A stretch of DNA of 64,000 bases from Jejuia sp047345485 (GTDB lineage: Bacteria > Bacteroidota > Bacteroidia > Flavobacteriales > Flavobacteriaceae). Location of the stretch: contig NZ_JBLFEN010000001.1 of assembly GCF_047345485.1 (NCBI RefSeq), forward strand, positions 434,001-498,000, read 5' to 3'. The position numbers and the translations under genes were made by a program. Below the pieces are notes generated by a model, which saw nothing but the letters and a program-made list of their open reading frames with translations, had not been told where the DNA came from and did no database searches. Within the stretch, counting starts at the first letter, position 1. Each line of letters starts with the position of its first letter. Below are positions 50,008-60,801 of this stretch, one piece after another.

Positions 50008-52839
50008 ATGACTGAATTTGAAGAAAAAATTGAAGTAAAAGGTGCCCGTGTGCACAATTTAAAAAATATTGATGTTTCTATACCTAGAGAAAAACTAGTT
50101 GTTATTACTGGATTATCTGGTAGTGGAAAATCCTCTTTAGCATTTGATACTATTTATGCTGAAGGACAACGTCGTTACATAGAAACATTTTCTGCTTATG
50201 CACGTCAGTTCCTAGGTGGTTTAGAACGCCCTGATGTTGACAAAATCGATGGTTTATCGCCCGTTATCGCCATAGAACAAAAAACAACAAGTAAATCTCC
50301 TCGCTCTACAGTAGGTACAATTACTGAGATTTATGATTTTTTGCGCTTATTGTATGCGCGCGCTAGTGATGCTTACAGTTACAACACGGGTGACAAAATG
50401 GTGAGTTATAGTGATGACCAAATTAAAACGCTAATTTTAAAAGATTTTAAAGGCAAACGTATCAACATTCTAGCACCAGTAGTGCGCTCTAGAAAAGGAC
50501 ATTATCGCGAACTATTTGAGCAAATAGCAAAACAAGGATTTGTAAAAGTAAGAGCAGATGGAGAAATTAAGGATTTAGTTAAAGGCATGAAGCTAGATCG
50601 TTATAAAACCCACGACATTGAAATTGTAATAGACCGTTTAGTTGTAAATGACGATATTGATAACGATAAGAGACTTTCAGAAAGCATAAACACAGCCATG
50701 TATCACGGTGATGATGTGTTGATGATAATAGACCAAGATACACAAAAGGCGCGCTTTTTTAGTAGAAATTTAATGTGTCCCTCTTCTGGGATATCTTACC
50801 CTAATCCAGAACCAAATAATTTTTCATTTAATTCACCCAAAGGTGCATGTGCTAATTGTAATGGTATTGGAGAGCTTTACCAGGTAAATGAAAATAAAAT
50901 AATTCCAGATGATACGTTGTCCATTAAAAATGGCGCTTTAGCACCACACGGGCCAGAAAAGAAAAGCTGGATTTTCAAACAATTTGAAACCATAGCACAA
51001 CGCTTTAACTTTAAGCTTACTGATGCTTATAAAGATATTCCTAAAGACGCAAAACAAGTTATTTTATATGGCGGTAGCGAAAAATTTTCTGTAGAAAGTA
51101 AAACACTGGGTGTTACACGCGATTATAAAATAGATTTTGAAGGTGTAGCCAATTTTATAGAAAACCAATATAAAACAGCCGACTCTAGATCTTTAAAACG
51201 TTGGGCTAAGGAATACATGGACAAAATTAAATGCCCTGTATGCGAAGGCGCACGCTTAAAAAAAGAATCATTGTACTTTAAAGTAAACGGTAAAAATATC
51301 GCAGAACTTGCAAATACTGATATTGTAGAATTGTCTGAATGGTTTAGTACGTTACACCAACACCTTTCTAAAACACAATTAAAAATTGCAGAGGAAATTC
51401 TAAAAGAAATAAAAACCCGTATACAATTTCTATTAGATGTTGGCTTAGATTATTTAGCACTTAACAGAAGTTCTAAAACACTGTCTGGGGGCGAAGCACA
51501 ACGCATACGATTAGCAACTCAAATAGGCTCTCAATTAGTAGGTGTGCTTTATATATTAGACGAACCTAGTATTGGCTTACACCAACGCGATAACGAAAAA
51601 CTCATCAATTCGTTAGTCTCCTTAAGAGACATTGGCAACTCTGTAATTGTTGTAGAACATGATAAAGATATGATAGAACGCGCCGATTACGTTATAGATA
51701 TTGGCCCGAAAGCAGGGAAACATGGTGGAGAAATTATAAGTATAGGTAATCCTAAAGAATTAAAAACCCATAACACACTTACTGCAGATTATTTAAACGG
51801 TAAAAAAGAAATTGAAGTACCTAAAACGCGTAGAAAAGGCAATGGTAAGTTTTTAGAGTTAAAAGGCTGTACTGGTAATAATTTAAAAAATGTTTCCATA
51901 AAACTACCATTAGGAAAAATGATAGGTGTAACAGGTGTTTCTGGCAGCGGAAAATCTACTTTAATTAATGAAACCCTATACCCTATTTTAAACGCATACT
52001 ACTTTAATGGTGTTAAAAAACCAATGCCCTACAAAAGCATTAAAGGCTTAGAGCATGTTGATAAAGTTATCGATATCAACCAATCACCTATAGGAAGAAC
52101 ACCTAGAAGTAACCCTGCAACATACACTAAAACGTTCGACGAGATTAGAAGTTTATTTGCTAAAGTGCCAGAAGCAATGATTCGGGGTTATAAAGCAGGC
52201 CGTTTTAGTTTTAATGTAGCTAATGGACGTTGCGAAACCTGTAAAGGCGGAGGCTTAAGAGTTATAGAAATGAACTTTTTACCTGATGTTTATGTTGAAT
52301 GCGAAACTTGTCAAGGCAAACGCTTTAATAGAGAAACATTAGAAATTCGCTACAAAGGGAAAAATATTAGTGATGTGTTAAATATGACAATAAATGAAGC
52401 TGTTGGCTTTTTTGAACATATTCCTAAAATATTTAAAAAATTAAAAACAATTCAAGATGTTGGTTTAGGCTATATTACTTTAGGGCAACAAAGTACAACG
52501 CTTTCGGGCGGTGAAGCCCAACGTATCAAATTAGCTACAGAGTTAAGCAAGCGGGATACAGGTAATACGTTTTATATTTTAGACGAGCCTACTACTGGTT
52601 TACATTTTGAAGATATTAGAGTATTAATGCTGGTACTCAATAAATTAGCAGACAAAGGTAATACAGTACTGATTATTGAACACAATTTAGATGTTATAAA
52701 AACCGTTGACTATATTATAGATATAGGCTACGAAGGCGGTAAAGGCGGTGGAAATGTAGTTGCAAAAGGCACCCCAGAAGACATTATTAAAGACAAAAAA
52801 AGTTATACTGCTAAGTTTCTAAAAAAAGAATTACTTTAA
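50008..52839 (+). CDS. uvrA: UvrABC excinuclease subunit A
   Basis: 943 residues with the full UvrA set: Walker A GLSGSGKSS and GVSGSGKST, two ABC signatures (LSGGEAQRIRLA and LSGGEAQRIKLA), DEPSIGLH and DEPTTGLH, and zinc-binding Cys pairs (CPVCEGARL; CETCKGGG…CETCQGKR). It recognises bulky DNA lesions and loads UvrB. A TTTG-containing promoter-like stretch lies just upstream (49990-50000). It is followed by the LOG gene after about 40 bases. Confidence 0.97.
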   Translation: MTEFEEKIEVKGARVHNLKNIDVSIPREKLVVITGLSGSGKSSLAFDTIYAEGQRRYIETFSAYARQFLGGLERPDVDKIDGLSPVIAIEQKTTSKSPRSTVGTITEIYDFLRLLYARASDAYSYNTGDKMVSYSDDQIKTLILKDFKGKRINILAPVVRSRKGHYRELFEQIAKQGFVKVRADGEIKDLVKGMKLDRYKTHDIEIVIDRLVVNDDIDNDKRLSESINTAMYHGDDVLMIIDQDTQKARFFSRNLMCPSSGISYPNPEPNNFSFNSPKGACANCNGIGELYQVNENKIIPDDTLSIKNGALAPHGPEKKSWIFKQFETIAQRFNFKLTDAYKDIPKDAKQVILYGGSEKFSVESKTLGVTRDYKIDFEGVANFIENQYKTADSRSLKRWAKEYMDKIKCPVCEGARLKKESLYFKVNGKNIAELANTDIVELSEWFSTLHQHLSKTQLKIAEEILKEIKTRIQFLLDVGLDYLALNRSSKTLSGGEAQRIRLATQIGSQLVGVLYILDEPSIGLHQRDNEKLINSLVSLRDIGNSVIVVEHDKDMIERADYVIDIGPKAGKHGGEIISIGNPKELKTHNTLTADYLNGKKEIEVPKTRRKGNGKFLELKGCTGNNLKNVSIKLPLGKMIGVTGVSGSGKSTLINETLYPILNAYYFNGVKKPMPYKSIKGLEHVDKVIDINQSPIGRTPRSNPATYTKTFDEIRSLFAKVPEAMIRGYKAGRFSFNVANGRCETCKGGGLRVIEMNFLPDVYVECETCQGKRFNRETLEIRYKGKNISDVLNMTINEAVGFFEHIPKIFKKLKTIQDVGLGYITLGQQSTTLSGGEAQRIKLATELSKRDTGNTFYILDEPTTGLHFEDIRVLMLVLNKLADKGNTVLIIEHNLDVIKTVDYIIDIGYEGGKGGGNVVAKGTPEDIIKDKKSYTAKFLKKELL

Positions 52840-52878
52840 CGCGCTTATTTAGCACTATAAAAAGATAATACACATATA

Positions 52879-53568
52879 ATGAGAAAAGAACAAAGACATA
52901 AAAGCTGGAATGAAATTAAAACTAACGACTCTTGGGCCATATTTAAAATTATGGGTGAGTTTGTTACCGGTTTTGAGAAAATGAGTAAAATAGGGCCATG
53001 TATATCCATTTTCGGGTCTGCAAGAACAAAACCAGGTGATGATTATTATGAATTGACTGTTAAGGTGGCTGAAAAAATAGTAGAATCTGGGTATGGTGTT
53101 ATTACAGGTGGCGGCCCAGGTATTATGGAAGCTGGTAATAAAGGAGCGCATTTAGGTGGTGGTACGTCCGTAGGATTAAATATTGATTTGCCTTTTGAAC
53201 AACACGATAATCCATATATAGATTCTGATAAAAGCTTAGATTTTGACTATTTCTTTGTCCGTAAAGTGATGTTCGTTAAATATTCTCAAGGTTTTGTAGT
53301 TATGCCAGGTGGTTTTGGTACGCTTGATGAGTTGTTTGAAGCAATGACGTTAATACAAACTAATAAAATTGAAAAATTTCCGATTATTCTTGTAGGGAAA
53401 TCATTTTGGCAAGGACTAATAGATTGGATAAAATCTACCCTTTTAGAAAAAAATGGAAACATCAGTCCTAAAGACATGGATTTAATTCATATTGTTGATA
53501 CTGAAGATGAGGTTATATCAATTCTAGATAATTTTCACCAAAAATCAAGATTTACACCTAACTTCTAA
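52879..53568 (+). CDS. LOG-family protein (TIGR00730), Rossmann fold
   Basis: 229 residues with the LOG signature PGGFGTLDE and the GGGPGIMEAGNKGA nucleotide loop. Family members split cytokinin-type nucleoside 5'-monophosphates (phosphoribohydrolase) or act as nucleotide hydrolases; they were once misnamed lysine decarboxylases. It follows uvrA on the same strand by about 40 bases and may be in the same transcript. Substrate not predicted. Confidence 0.9.
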   Translation: MRKEQRHKSWNEIKTNDSWAIFKIMGEFVTGFEKMSKIGPCISIFGSARTKPGDDYYELTVKVAEKIVESGYGVITGGGPGIMEAGNKGAHLGGGTSVGLNIDLPFEQHDNPYIDSDKSLDFDYFFVRKVMFVKYSQGFVVMPGGFGTLDELFEAMTLIQTNKIEKFPIILVGKSFWQGLIDWIKSTLLEKNGNISPKDMDLIHIVDTEDEVISILDNFHQKSRFTPNF

Positions 53569-53661
53569 ATAAACTACGTACATCTAATAATTAAGGCATG
53601 ATTAATATGTTTTACTATATTATCACGCTTTTAATAAATCTTAAAAAAATTATTGTTTAAT

Positions 53662-56493
53662 TTGAAGCTCCAATTTTTAACTTACTTATTTATAGTAGCC
53701 TACTGTTTTAGTAGTTTTGGTCAAAATAGTATTAGCATCAAAGCAGATGTTAATGTTGACAAGAAACTAATAGCTATAGACCAGGTTATCAGTTATACAA
53801 ATACTTCAAAAGACACCCTAAATTCTATATATCTTAACGATTGGAGTAATAGTTTTTCTTCAAAGAAAAGTGATTTAGCAATACGACTAGCCGATGAATA
53901 TATAAATAGATTTCACTTAGCAAAAGACGAAGTTCGTGGCTATTCAAAAATAAATGCTATACTTCAAGATGCCGACAGTTTAACATTTAATCGTTTAGAA
54001 AATAAAGTAGATGTTATTAAGGTTAGATTACCTAAACCTTTAGCTCCAAATGTCTCCTACACTATTCAACTTAAATACGTTGTTAAAATTCCTAGTGACC
54101 AATTTACAGGCTACGGATATACTAAAGACAATGATTTAAATTTAAGGTATTGGTACATTACCCCAGCAATATATAATTCTGAATGGCAGTATTTTAGCAA
54201 CAAAAACTTAAACGATTTATTTATACCCAAATCAGATATAAATATAGAACTAAGTTATCCTGAAAATTATGAACTAGTTTCAGAATTAAATACTAAAACC
54301 ACAACACAACATACTGCCAAAACTACTACAGTTTTAAGCGGTAAAAATAGGGTAAGCACTAAATTATATTTAAGTAAAAACTCAAAATTTAAATCCATTA
54401 AAAATGATGAGATTGAGCTCGTTTCAGATCTATATGACAATGATTTAGAAGTAGTAGATAAAGTAATGGTTAACGATAAGGTTATGACTTATATAACCCA
54501 ACAATTAGGTTCGTATCCACACGATAAATTGTTACTTACTGAAATTGATAATGCAAACGATCCCGTTTATGGCTTATCTTCATTACCAAAATTTTTACAA
54601 CCTTTTTCAAATACTTTTGAGTATGAGCTGCGGTTATTAAAAGTAGCATTACATAATTATTTAGAAAACACATTACTTGTAAACCCTAGAAAAGACCATT
54701 GGTTATTAGATGGTGTTCAAATATATTACTTAATGAAATATATTGAAACCTATTATCCAGACATGAAGTTTTTAGGGAAATTAGCAAACTTTTGGGGTGT
54801 AAGATCATTTCATGCTGCAGATCTACTTTACAATGAAAAGTATACGCTAGGATTTATGAATATGGCCAGAACCAACAGAGATCAGCCACTTACAATGCAA
54901 AAAGATTCGCTGTTAAAATTCAACAGTAATGTTGCAAATAAGTATAAGGCGGGACTAGGTTTAAAATATTTAGATGACTTTATTAATAATGACGTTTTAG
55001 AACATGCTATAAAGCCCTTTTTAAAGGAAAATAGATTACAACAAACATCCTCTAACGCATTTGAAAACTACTTAAAATCAAAGACAGATAAAAATATCGA
55101 TTGGTTTTTTGAAGATTATTTAAAAACTAGAACAAAAATAGATTTTAAAATAAAAAAAGTTGTAAAAACGGAGGACTCCATCACTGTAACAATCAAAAAC
55201 AAGAGGCAAAATAACATGCCTATAGCATTGTATACTTTAAACAACGACAGTATTGTTTCAAAATACTGGGTAGAAAATATTGGAGAACAAAAAACTATTA
55301 CAGTTCCAAAAAATGATGCTAATAAACTTGTTTTAAACTACAATAAAGTAGCGCCAGAAATTAATTTAAGAGATAACTGGAAATCATTAAAAGGATTTTT
55401 CTTTAATAACAAGCCGCTACAATTTAGGCTATTTCAAGATGTTGAAGACCCTTATTACAATCAAGTATTTTTTATGCCTATTGTAGAATTTAATAATATA
55501 TATGATGGTCTTAATTTAGGCGCAAAAGTATATAATGGCACTTTATTGCGTAGAAATTTGAAATACAAAATACAACCACAATATTCATTAGGTTCAAAAT
55601 CATTAACAGGCGGTGCTTCGGTTGCTAAAACACATTTTTTTGAAAACAGAAACTTATTTGCATTAACCTACGGTGCAAGTTATACCTATAGAAGTTATGC
55701 CGAGGACTTATTTGTAAGACGCATAATACCTTCTATCTCTTTTTCATTTAGAGAAGATGACGATTTTAGATCAAATAAAAGAAGACTGTTACGCCTTAGG
55801 TTTTTAGATTTTAATCAAGATAGAGACCCTACAAATCCAAATAGTAGTGATGAGCCAAACTATAGCATATTTAATGCACGTTATTTACATTCTAACGATA
55901 ATTTAATAAACTTTAGTAAGTGGTACGCAGATTTTCAGGTATCTAAAACCTTTAGTAAAGTGTCGTTTAACTATGAGTTTAGAAAACTATTTCCGAGTAA
56001 CAGACAATTAAATGTGAGGTTCTTTTCGGGACTTTTCTTAGATAATAGTAATGATATCAATTCTATTTTTTTCAGTTTTGCGTTAGACAGACCTACAGAT
56101 TATTTATTTGAATACAATTACCTTGGACGTTCTGAAGATTCAGGAATATTTAGACAACAATTCATAGAAGCCGAAGGTGGTTTTAAATCTCAATTAGAGG
56201 TTCCTTTCGCCAACCAATGGATTGCTACAACCAACGTAAGCACAACATTATGGAAATATATTTTGGGGTACGGAGATTTTGGTTTTGTAAAAAACAAGTT
56301 TAATGCGCCAAAGTTTGTTTATGACTCTGGTGTGCGTGTTAATTTAGTTACCGATTATTTTGAATTATACTTTCCAATATATTCTAACCTGGGTTGGGAA
56401 ATAGCACAACCGAATTATGATCAAAAAATAAGATTTAAATTTACGGTAGATCCAGAATCACTTTTAGGATTATTTAGAAGACGCTGGTATTAA
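53662..56493 (+). CDS. Degenerate M1-peptidase-like protein with C-terminal outer-membrane barrel
   Basis: About 943 residues with a TTG start (no ATG; the start at 53662 gives MKLQFLTYLFIVAYCFSSFGQ, a good signal peptide; an alternative TTG is at 53653). The N-terminal ~500 residues follow an M1 aminopeptidase plan, with a beta domain and helical domain. But the zinc site is lost: ALHNYLENTLLV stands where HExxH is expected, and WLLDGVQIYY replaces WLxEGF. The last ~380 residues look like a barrel (alternating aromatic strands, ending FRRRWY). It may be an inactive receptor or scaffold in the outer membrane. Confidence 0.75.
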   Translation: MKLQFLTYLFIVAYCFSSFGQNSISIKADVNVDKKLIAIDQVISYTNTSKDTLNSIYLNDWSNSFSSKKSDLAIRLADEYINRFHLAKDEVRGYSKINAILQDADSLTFNRLENKVDVIKVRLPKPLAPNVSYTIQLKYVVKIPSDQFTGYGYTKDNDLNLRYWYITPAIYNSEWQYFSNKNLNDLFIPKSDINIELSYPENYELVSELNTKTTTQHTAKTTTVLSGKNRVSTKLYLSKNSKFKSIKNDEIELVSDLYDNDLEVVDKVMVNDKVMTYITQQLGSYPHDKLLLTEIDNANDPVYGLSSLPKFLQPFSNTFEYELRLLKVALHNYLENTLLVNPRKDHWLLDGVQIYYLMKYIETYYPDMKFLGKLANFWGVRSFHAADLLYNEKYTLGFMNMARTNRDQPLTMQKDSLLKFNSNVANKYKAGLGLKYLDDFINNDVLEHAIKPFLKENRLQQTSSNAFENYLKSKTDKNIDWFFEDYLKTRTKIDFKIKKVVKTEDSITVTIKNKRQNNMPIALYTLNNDSIVSKYWVENIGEQKTITVPKNDANKLVLNYNKVAPEINLRDNWKSLKGFFFNNKPLQFRLFQDVEDPYYNQVFFMPIVEFNNIYDGLNLGAKVYNGTLLRRNLKYKIQPQYSLGSKSLTGGASVAKTHFFENRNLFALTYGASYTYRSYAEDLFVRRIIPSISFSFREDDDFRSNKRRLLRLRFLDFNQDRDPTNPNSSDEPNYSIFNARYLHSNDNLINFSKWYADFQVSKTFSKVSFNYEFRKLFPSNRQLNVRFFSGLFLDNSNDINSIFFSFALDRPTDYLFEYNYLGRSEDSGIFRQQFIEAEGGFKSQLEVPFANQWIATTNVSTTLWKYILGYGDFGFVKNKFNAPKFVYDSGVRVNLVTDYFELYFPIYSNLGWEIAQPNYDQKIRFKFTVDPESLLGLFRRRWY

Positions 56494-56595
56494 ATTATTC
56501 TTATTATTTACACTAATTCGGTGATAATATTATAAAATTCATACTGTTTTTCAAAATTAATTATATTTTTAACGTGGTTTTATGATGAGTTATCA

Positions 56596-56626
56596 TTGCA
56601 TAAACCATCTCTTTTTAGTAGTTTTG
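56596..56626 (+). promoter_or_regulatory. Promoter for the E1 gene
   Basis: TTG, 20 bases, then TAGTTTTG (TAnnTTTG match), 23 bases before the chosen ATG at 56650. This fits the flavobacterial promoter form and rules against the longer frame that starts at a TTG inside it. Confidence 0.55.
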
Positions 56627-56649
56627 CATGCGCTTATAACCCTATTAGC

Positions 56650-59061
56650 ATGCAACCACTCACAGAATTGAAAAACGACATATCATTTGACGATTTTAAA
56701 GCAGAAGTTTTAAACGACTATAAAATGGCTGTTAAAAGTCGTGAATGTAGTGTTTTGGGGCGTCGTGAAGTACTTACAGGCAAAGCTAAATTCGGTATTT
56801 TTGGTGATGGTAAAGAAGTGCCACAACTAGCTATGGCAAAAGCATTTCGTGTTGGAGATTGGCGTTCGGGGTATTATCGCGATCAAACTTTTATGATGGC
56901 TATAGGTGCTTTAACCGTAGAACAATTTTTTGCAGGTTTGTATGCAAATACCAATCTAGAACTAGAGCCTATGTCTGCTGGTCGCCAAATGGGTGGCCAT
57001 TTTGTAACCCATAGTCTTGATGAAAACGGAAATTGGAAAAATCTTGTAAACCAATATAATTCTAGCGCAGATATTTCGCCAACAGCAGGACAAATGCCGC
57101 GTTTATTAGGATTAGCGCAAGCTTCTAAAGTTTACAAACAACTAAAAGATATAAATTCTACTAAATTTTCAGAAGACGGAAACGAAGTCGCTTGGGGTAC
57201 TATTGGAAACGCAAGTACTAGCGAAGGCTTGTTTTTTGAAACTATTAATGCTGCTGGGGTATTACAAGTACCAATGGTTATTAGTATTTGGGATGATGAA
57301 TATGGTATTTCTGTACATGCTAAACATCAAACTACGAAGGAAAATATTTCAGAAATTTTAAAAGGGTTTCAAAGAGATAAAGACCATAAAGGTTTTGAAA
57401 TTTTACGTGTTAAAGGTTGGGATTACGCTAATTTAATTGAAACCTACCAAGAAGCTAGCGCCATAGCTAGAGAAGAACATGTTCCCGTTTTAATACATGT
57501 TACAGAATTAACACAACCTCAAGGTCACTCTACTTCAGGATCTCATGAACGTTATAAAAGCGGGGAACGTTTAAATTGGGAAGCAGAACGCGATTGCAAC
57601 AAAGTACTACGCGAATGGATTATAGAAAGTGGTATTGCAACCAATGAGACTTTGACAGATATTGAACGTATTATAAAACGCGAAGTAAAACAAAGTAAAA
57701 CCAAAGCGTGGAACACATTTATGAGTCCTATTAAAAAGGAACAAAACGAAATGGTTTCCCTATTGGATAAATTATCCAAATCTAGCGCAAACGGTGTTTT
57801 TATTTCTAAATTAAAAGATACGCTTTCTTCTATAAGCGAGCCAACACGCAAAGATATATTGTCAAACGGAAGAAAAGCTTTAAGATATTCTATAACTGAA
57901 GATACAGAAGAGGTTACAAAACTTAAAAATTTTGTAAATAACAGCTTCAATAAAATTCAACCTAAATTTAGTTCTCATTTATATTCTGAAACAGACAAAT
58001 CTGCAATGCACGTTACAGAAGTGAAACCAGTATTTGATGACACTTCTGAATTGGTTGATGGTAGAATAATTATTCGTGATAATTTTGATGCCATTTTTAG
58101 TAAATATCCTCAAACTTTAGTTTTTGGAGAAGATACTGGCAACATAGGAGATGTAAATCAAGGTTTGGAAGGTTTACAAGAAAAATATGGCGAGTTACGT
58201 GTTGCTGATACTGGTATAAGAGAAGCTACAATTATCGGTCAAGGCATTGGTATGGCATTAAGGGGTTTAAGACCTATTGCCGAAATTCAGTACTTAGACT
58301 ATATGTTGTATGCGTTAAATGTAATAAGTGACGATTTAGCTTCCCTACATTATAGAACAAAAGGGAGACAAAAAGCACCATTGATTATTAGAACTCGTGG
58401 TCACAGGCTTGAAGGTATATGGCACTCTGGTTCTCAAATGGGTGGTCTATTAAATTTGATGCGAGGTGTTTTGGTTTTAGTACCTAGAAATATGACCAAA
58501 GCTGCTGGCTTTTATAATACACTATTAGAAGGAGATGATCCTGCACTAGTTGTTGAATGCCTTAATGGTTATCGCTTAAAGGAAAGACGTCCAAATAACA
58601 TAGGTAATTTAAAAACACCAATTGGAGTTGTTGAAACTATCAGAGAAGGCAGTGATATTACCATAGTATCCTACGGCTCAACATTACGATTAGTAGAACA
58701 AGCTTCAAAAGAATTACTTGCTGTTGGCATTGATGTTGAAATAATTGATGTGCAATCCTTAGTACCTTTCGATATTCATAAAGATATTGTAAAGAGTATA
58801 GCCAAAACTAATCGCTTAATGGTTATAGACGAAGATGTACCAGGTGGAGCCTCAGCTTATATTTTAGATAATATTTTAAATAAGCAAGATGCTTTTCAAT
58901 ATTTAGATAGCACACCTAAAACATTATCAGCTATGGCCCATAGGCCTGCTTATGGTAACGATGGTGATTATTTCTCAAAACCTTCGACTGAAGATATATT
59001 TGAAGCTATTTATGATGTAATGCATGAATTGAGTCCTTCAGATTTTCCAAAGTTTAGATAA
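56650..59061 (+). CDS. 2-Oxoisovalerate (branched-chain 2-oxoacid) dehydrogenase E1, alpha and beta fused
   Basis: About 803 residues. The first half (about 10-330) is the E1 alpha TPP domain (GRQMGGHF, GNASTSEGLFFETIN); the second half (about 470-800) is E1 beta (TLVFGEDTG, GQGIGMALRG, PIAEIQYLDY, VIDEDVPGGASA). Fused alpha/beta E1 proteins are normal in Bacteroidetes. It should decarboxylate branched-chain 2-oxoacids in an E1-E2-E3 complex that makes branched acyl-CoAs for membrane lipids. E2 and E3 are not in the window. A long linker joins the halves. The ATG at 56650 is chosen because a promoter precedes it. Confidence 0.93.
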   Translation: MQPLTELKNDISFDDFKAEVLNDYKMAVKSRECSVLGRREVLTGKAKFGIFGDGKEVPQLAMAKAFRVGDWRSGYYRDQTFMMAIGALTVEQFFAGLYANTNLELEPMSAGRQMGGHFVTHSLDENGNWKNLVNQYNSSADISPTAGQMPRLLGLAQASKVYKQLKDINSTKFSEDGNEVAWGTIGNASTSEGLFFETINAAGVLQVPMVISIWDDEYGISVHAKHQTTKENISEILKGFQRDKDHKGFEILRVKGWDYANLIETYQEASAIAREEHVPVLIHVTELTQPQGHSTSGSHERYKSGERLNWEAERDCNKVLREWIIESGIATNETLTDIERIIKREVKQSKTKAWNTFMSPIKKEQNEMVSLLDKLSKSSANGVFISKLKDTLSSISEPTRKDILSNGRKALRYSITEDTEEVTKLKNFVNNSFNKIQPKFSSHLYSETDKSAMHVTEVKPVFDDTSELVDGRIIIRDNFDAIFSKYPQTLVFGEDTGNIGDVNQGLEGLQEKYGELRVADTGIREATIIGQGIGMALRGLRPIAEIQYLDYMLYALNVISDDLASLHYRTKGRQKAPLIIRTRGHRLEGIWHSGSQMGGLLNLMRGVLVLVPRNMTKAAGFYNTLLEGDDPALVVECLNGYRLKERRPNNIGNLKTPIGVVETIREGSDITIVSYGSTLRLVEQASKELLAVGIDVEIIDVQSLVPFDIHKDIVKSIAKTNRLMVIDEDVPGGASAYILDNILNKQDAFQYLDSTPKTLSAMAHRPAYGNDGDYFSKPSTEDIFEAIYDVMHELSPSDFPKFR

Positions 59062-59785
59062 CAATTCCTTACCTAAAAAGCTTCGATAATTTGCAACTAT
59101 TTTAAAATTAAAATAATAGTCTAAAGCTGTTATAGAGATATTTTACTTTTGAGTTTTTAAATTACAACTTTAATTTAGTTTAGTACTAAAAACAACTACT
59201 CAATAAACCTCTAATCTAGTTTTAATGCTATAAATTTATTTATACAATTACTGTAGCACATCCTCAGTGTTATCTTAAAAATTACAACATAATTTCAATT
59301 CTGCTTCTTACAAAAAATGAAGTTATAATCTTATAGCGGTTTAAAAAAATAGAAAAACTACACATATTTTGATATTTGACTATAGTGGTTTTCAATAAAA
59401 ATCCATAAATAAAGTATTTTAATCCATAAATGATAACAGATATATAAACAAATTTGTGAAAGGCGTTTTATTCGAATTTGTTATTTGCTTTTTGTAAGAA
59501 CACTTAAAATTTAATCTTTTTTAGTATTTAATACATTTTTATAGCCTTATTTCAATAACTAAACCAAACTAATATAATAATGACCAATATTAATCAAATT
59601 TATTACCTCCTAGTAGAAGTATAAACCTAACTACATTCAATTTTTACAGTATTTATATATTATTTCTAAATAGTTAGAACAGACTTTTTGTAATCTAAAA
59701 CGACTCTTCTACCTTTTTTTTAAGAAACTTTAAATTGGTGTTTTTTATTATACCAATCAATTATTTTAATCTAAACTAAATTATT
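59062..59785. other. Long AT-rich upstream region of the GH16 gene
   Basis: 724 bases without a gene. It has a 6-base inverted repeat ATTGGT…ACCAAT around 59734-59757 just before the GH16 gene and near-repeats of ATCCATAAAT at 59400-59430. The length is unusual and could hold regulatory sites for the secreted enzyme. No RNA gene is recognised. Confidence 0.4.
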
Positions 59786-60775
59786 ATGAGAAAATCAAAA
59801 TCGATTATTTTGGCTATGTCAGTCTTAGCCCTTTTCAGTTGTCAAACTGAAGATTTAACCATTGACGAAAACACTAGTGTCGTCAATATTTCGGATACTG
59901 AAGAACATGCTTGGAAAAACTACAAAGTAGATCCAACATCACCGAAGAATGCACAACCAACAATTAAAAAGGGCGAATTCGTGTCTAAAGAAGGTAAAAC
60001 AGCAGCACAATGGAATTTCTTATGGTCTGACGAATTTAGTGGTAGCAACTATTCTAATCCAAGTTCAAACTATTGGACAGAACAATACACGCCTTGGGGT
60101 AACAATGGAAGTGGCACAAGAGGTTTAAATGGACGCGATTTGAATATTAAATGGTGGGGATGGCGCCCAGAGCAAACCTTCTTGTATGGTGGAGCACTAA
60201 TATTACAATCTGAAAAAACAGCTAATAATATATTAGTTTGTGGCTCTGCAAATACCGCTGGCAAAATATCTATTAAATATGGTTGGTTAGAGGCTAGTAT
60301 ATCTGCTCAAAACCCAGCCTATGGATCGCACACAGCATTTTGGTTACAAAGCCCTAATCAAATTTCTGGCGCTGGTGGAGGAAACAACACTGCATCTGAT
60401 GGTGCTGAAATAGATATATTTGAATCTGTTTATGTTAATACTAGAGTACAATCTGTAGTACATTATGATGGTTATGGATCTAATGCTGATCGCAAAACTC
60501 TATATTGGTTTGCAGAAGGACAAGATGGTGCTACATATCGTAAGTATGCTTTACACTGGTGGGCTTCTGGAATGGACGTGTATTACGAAGGCACTCTAAA
60601 GGCACAGTTTAGAGGAAACCATGTATCTAATACTTATGAATACCTTTGGTTATCAAACGGTGCTGCTTTTGATAGAAATCATCCTAATAGTGGTGCAAAT
60701 GGATTTACCAGCAGACCTGTTGGATCTAGACATTGGTCGTGGGTTGACTATGTTAGAGTATGGCAATATTATTAA
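59786..60775 (+). CDS. GH16-family glycoside hydrolase, lipoprotein
   Basis: 329 residues. Lipobox LFSC with Cys19, a linker to about residue 75, then a GH16 jelly-roll domain starting NFLWSDEFSG. The catalytic motif is EIDIFE at residues 208-213 (Glu208 nucleophile, Asp210, Glu213 acid/base) in the bulged ExDxxE form used by agarases, porphyranases, carrageenases and laminarinases. The C-terminal WVDYVRVWQYY is the usual GH16 end. The substrate cannot be told without a search; a marine beta-glucan or galactan is likely. It ends at a strong terminator and has a long upstream region, so it is its own unit. Confidence 0.9.
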   Translation: MRKSKSIILAMSVLALFSCQTEDLTIDENTSVVNISDTEEHAWKNYKVDPTSPKNAQPTIKKGEFVSKEGKTAAQWNFLWSDEFSGSNYSNPSSNYWTEQYTPWGNNGSGTRGLNGRDLNIKWWGWRPEQTFLYGGALILQSEKTANNILVCGSANTAGKISIKYGWLEASISAQNPAYGSHTAFWLQSPNQISGAGGGNNTASDGAEIDIFESVYVNTRVQSVVHYDGYGSNADRKTLYWFAEGQDGATYRKYALHWWASGMDVYYEGTLKAQFRGNHVSNTYEYLWLSNGAAFDRNHPNSGANGFTSRPVGSRHWSWVDYVRVWQYY

Positions 60776-60801
60776 AATAATAAAACCTTAATCAAATAAA
60801 T

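Noticed and set aside
57552..57950. 132-codon minus-strand frame inside the E1 gene
   Set aside because: Antisense to conserved E1 coding sequence with no supporting motif.
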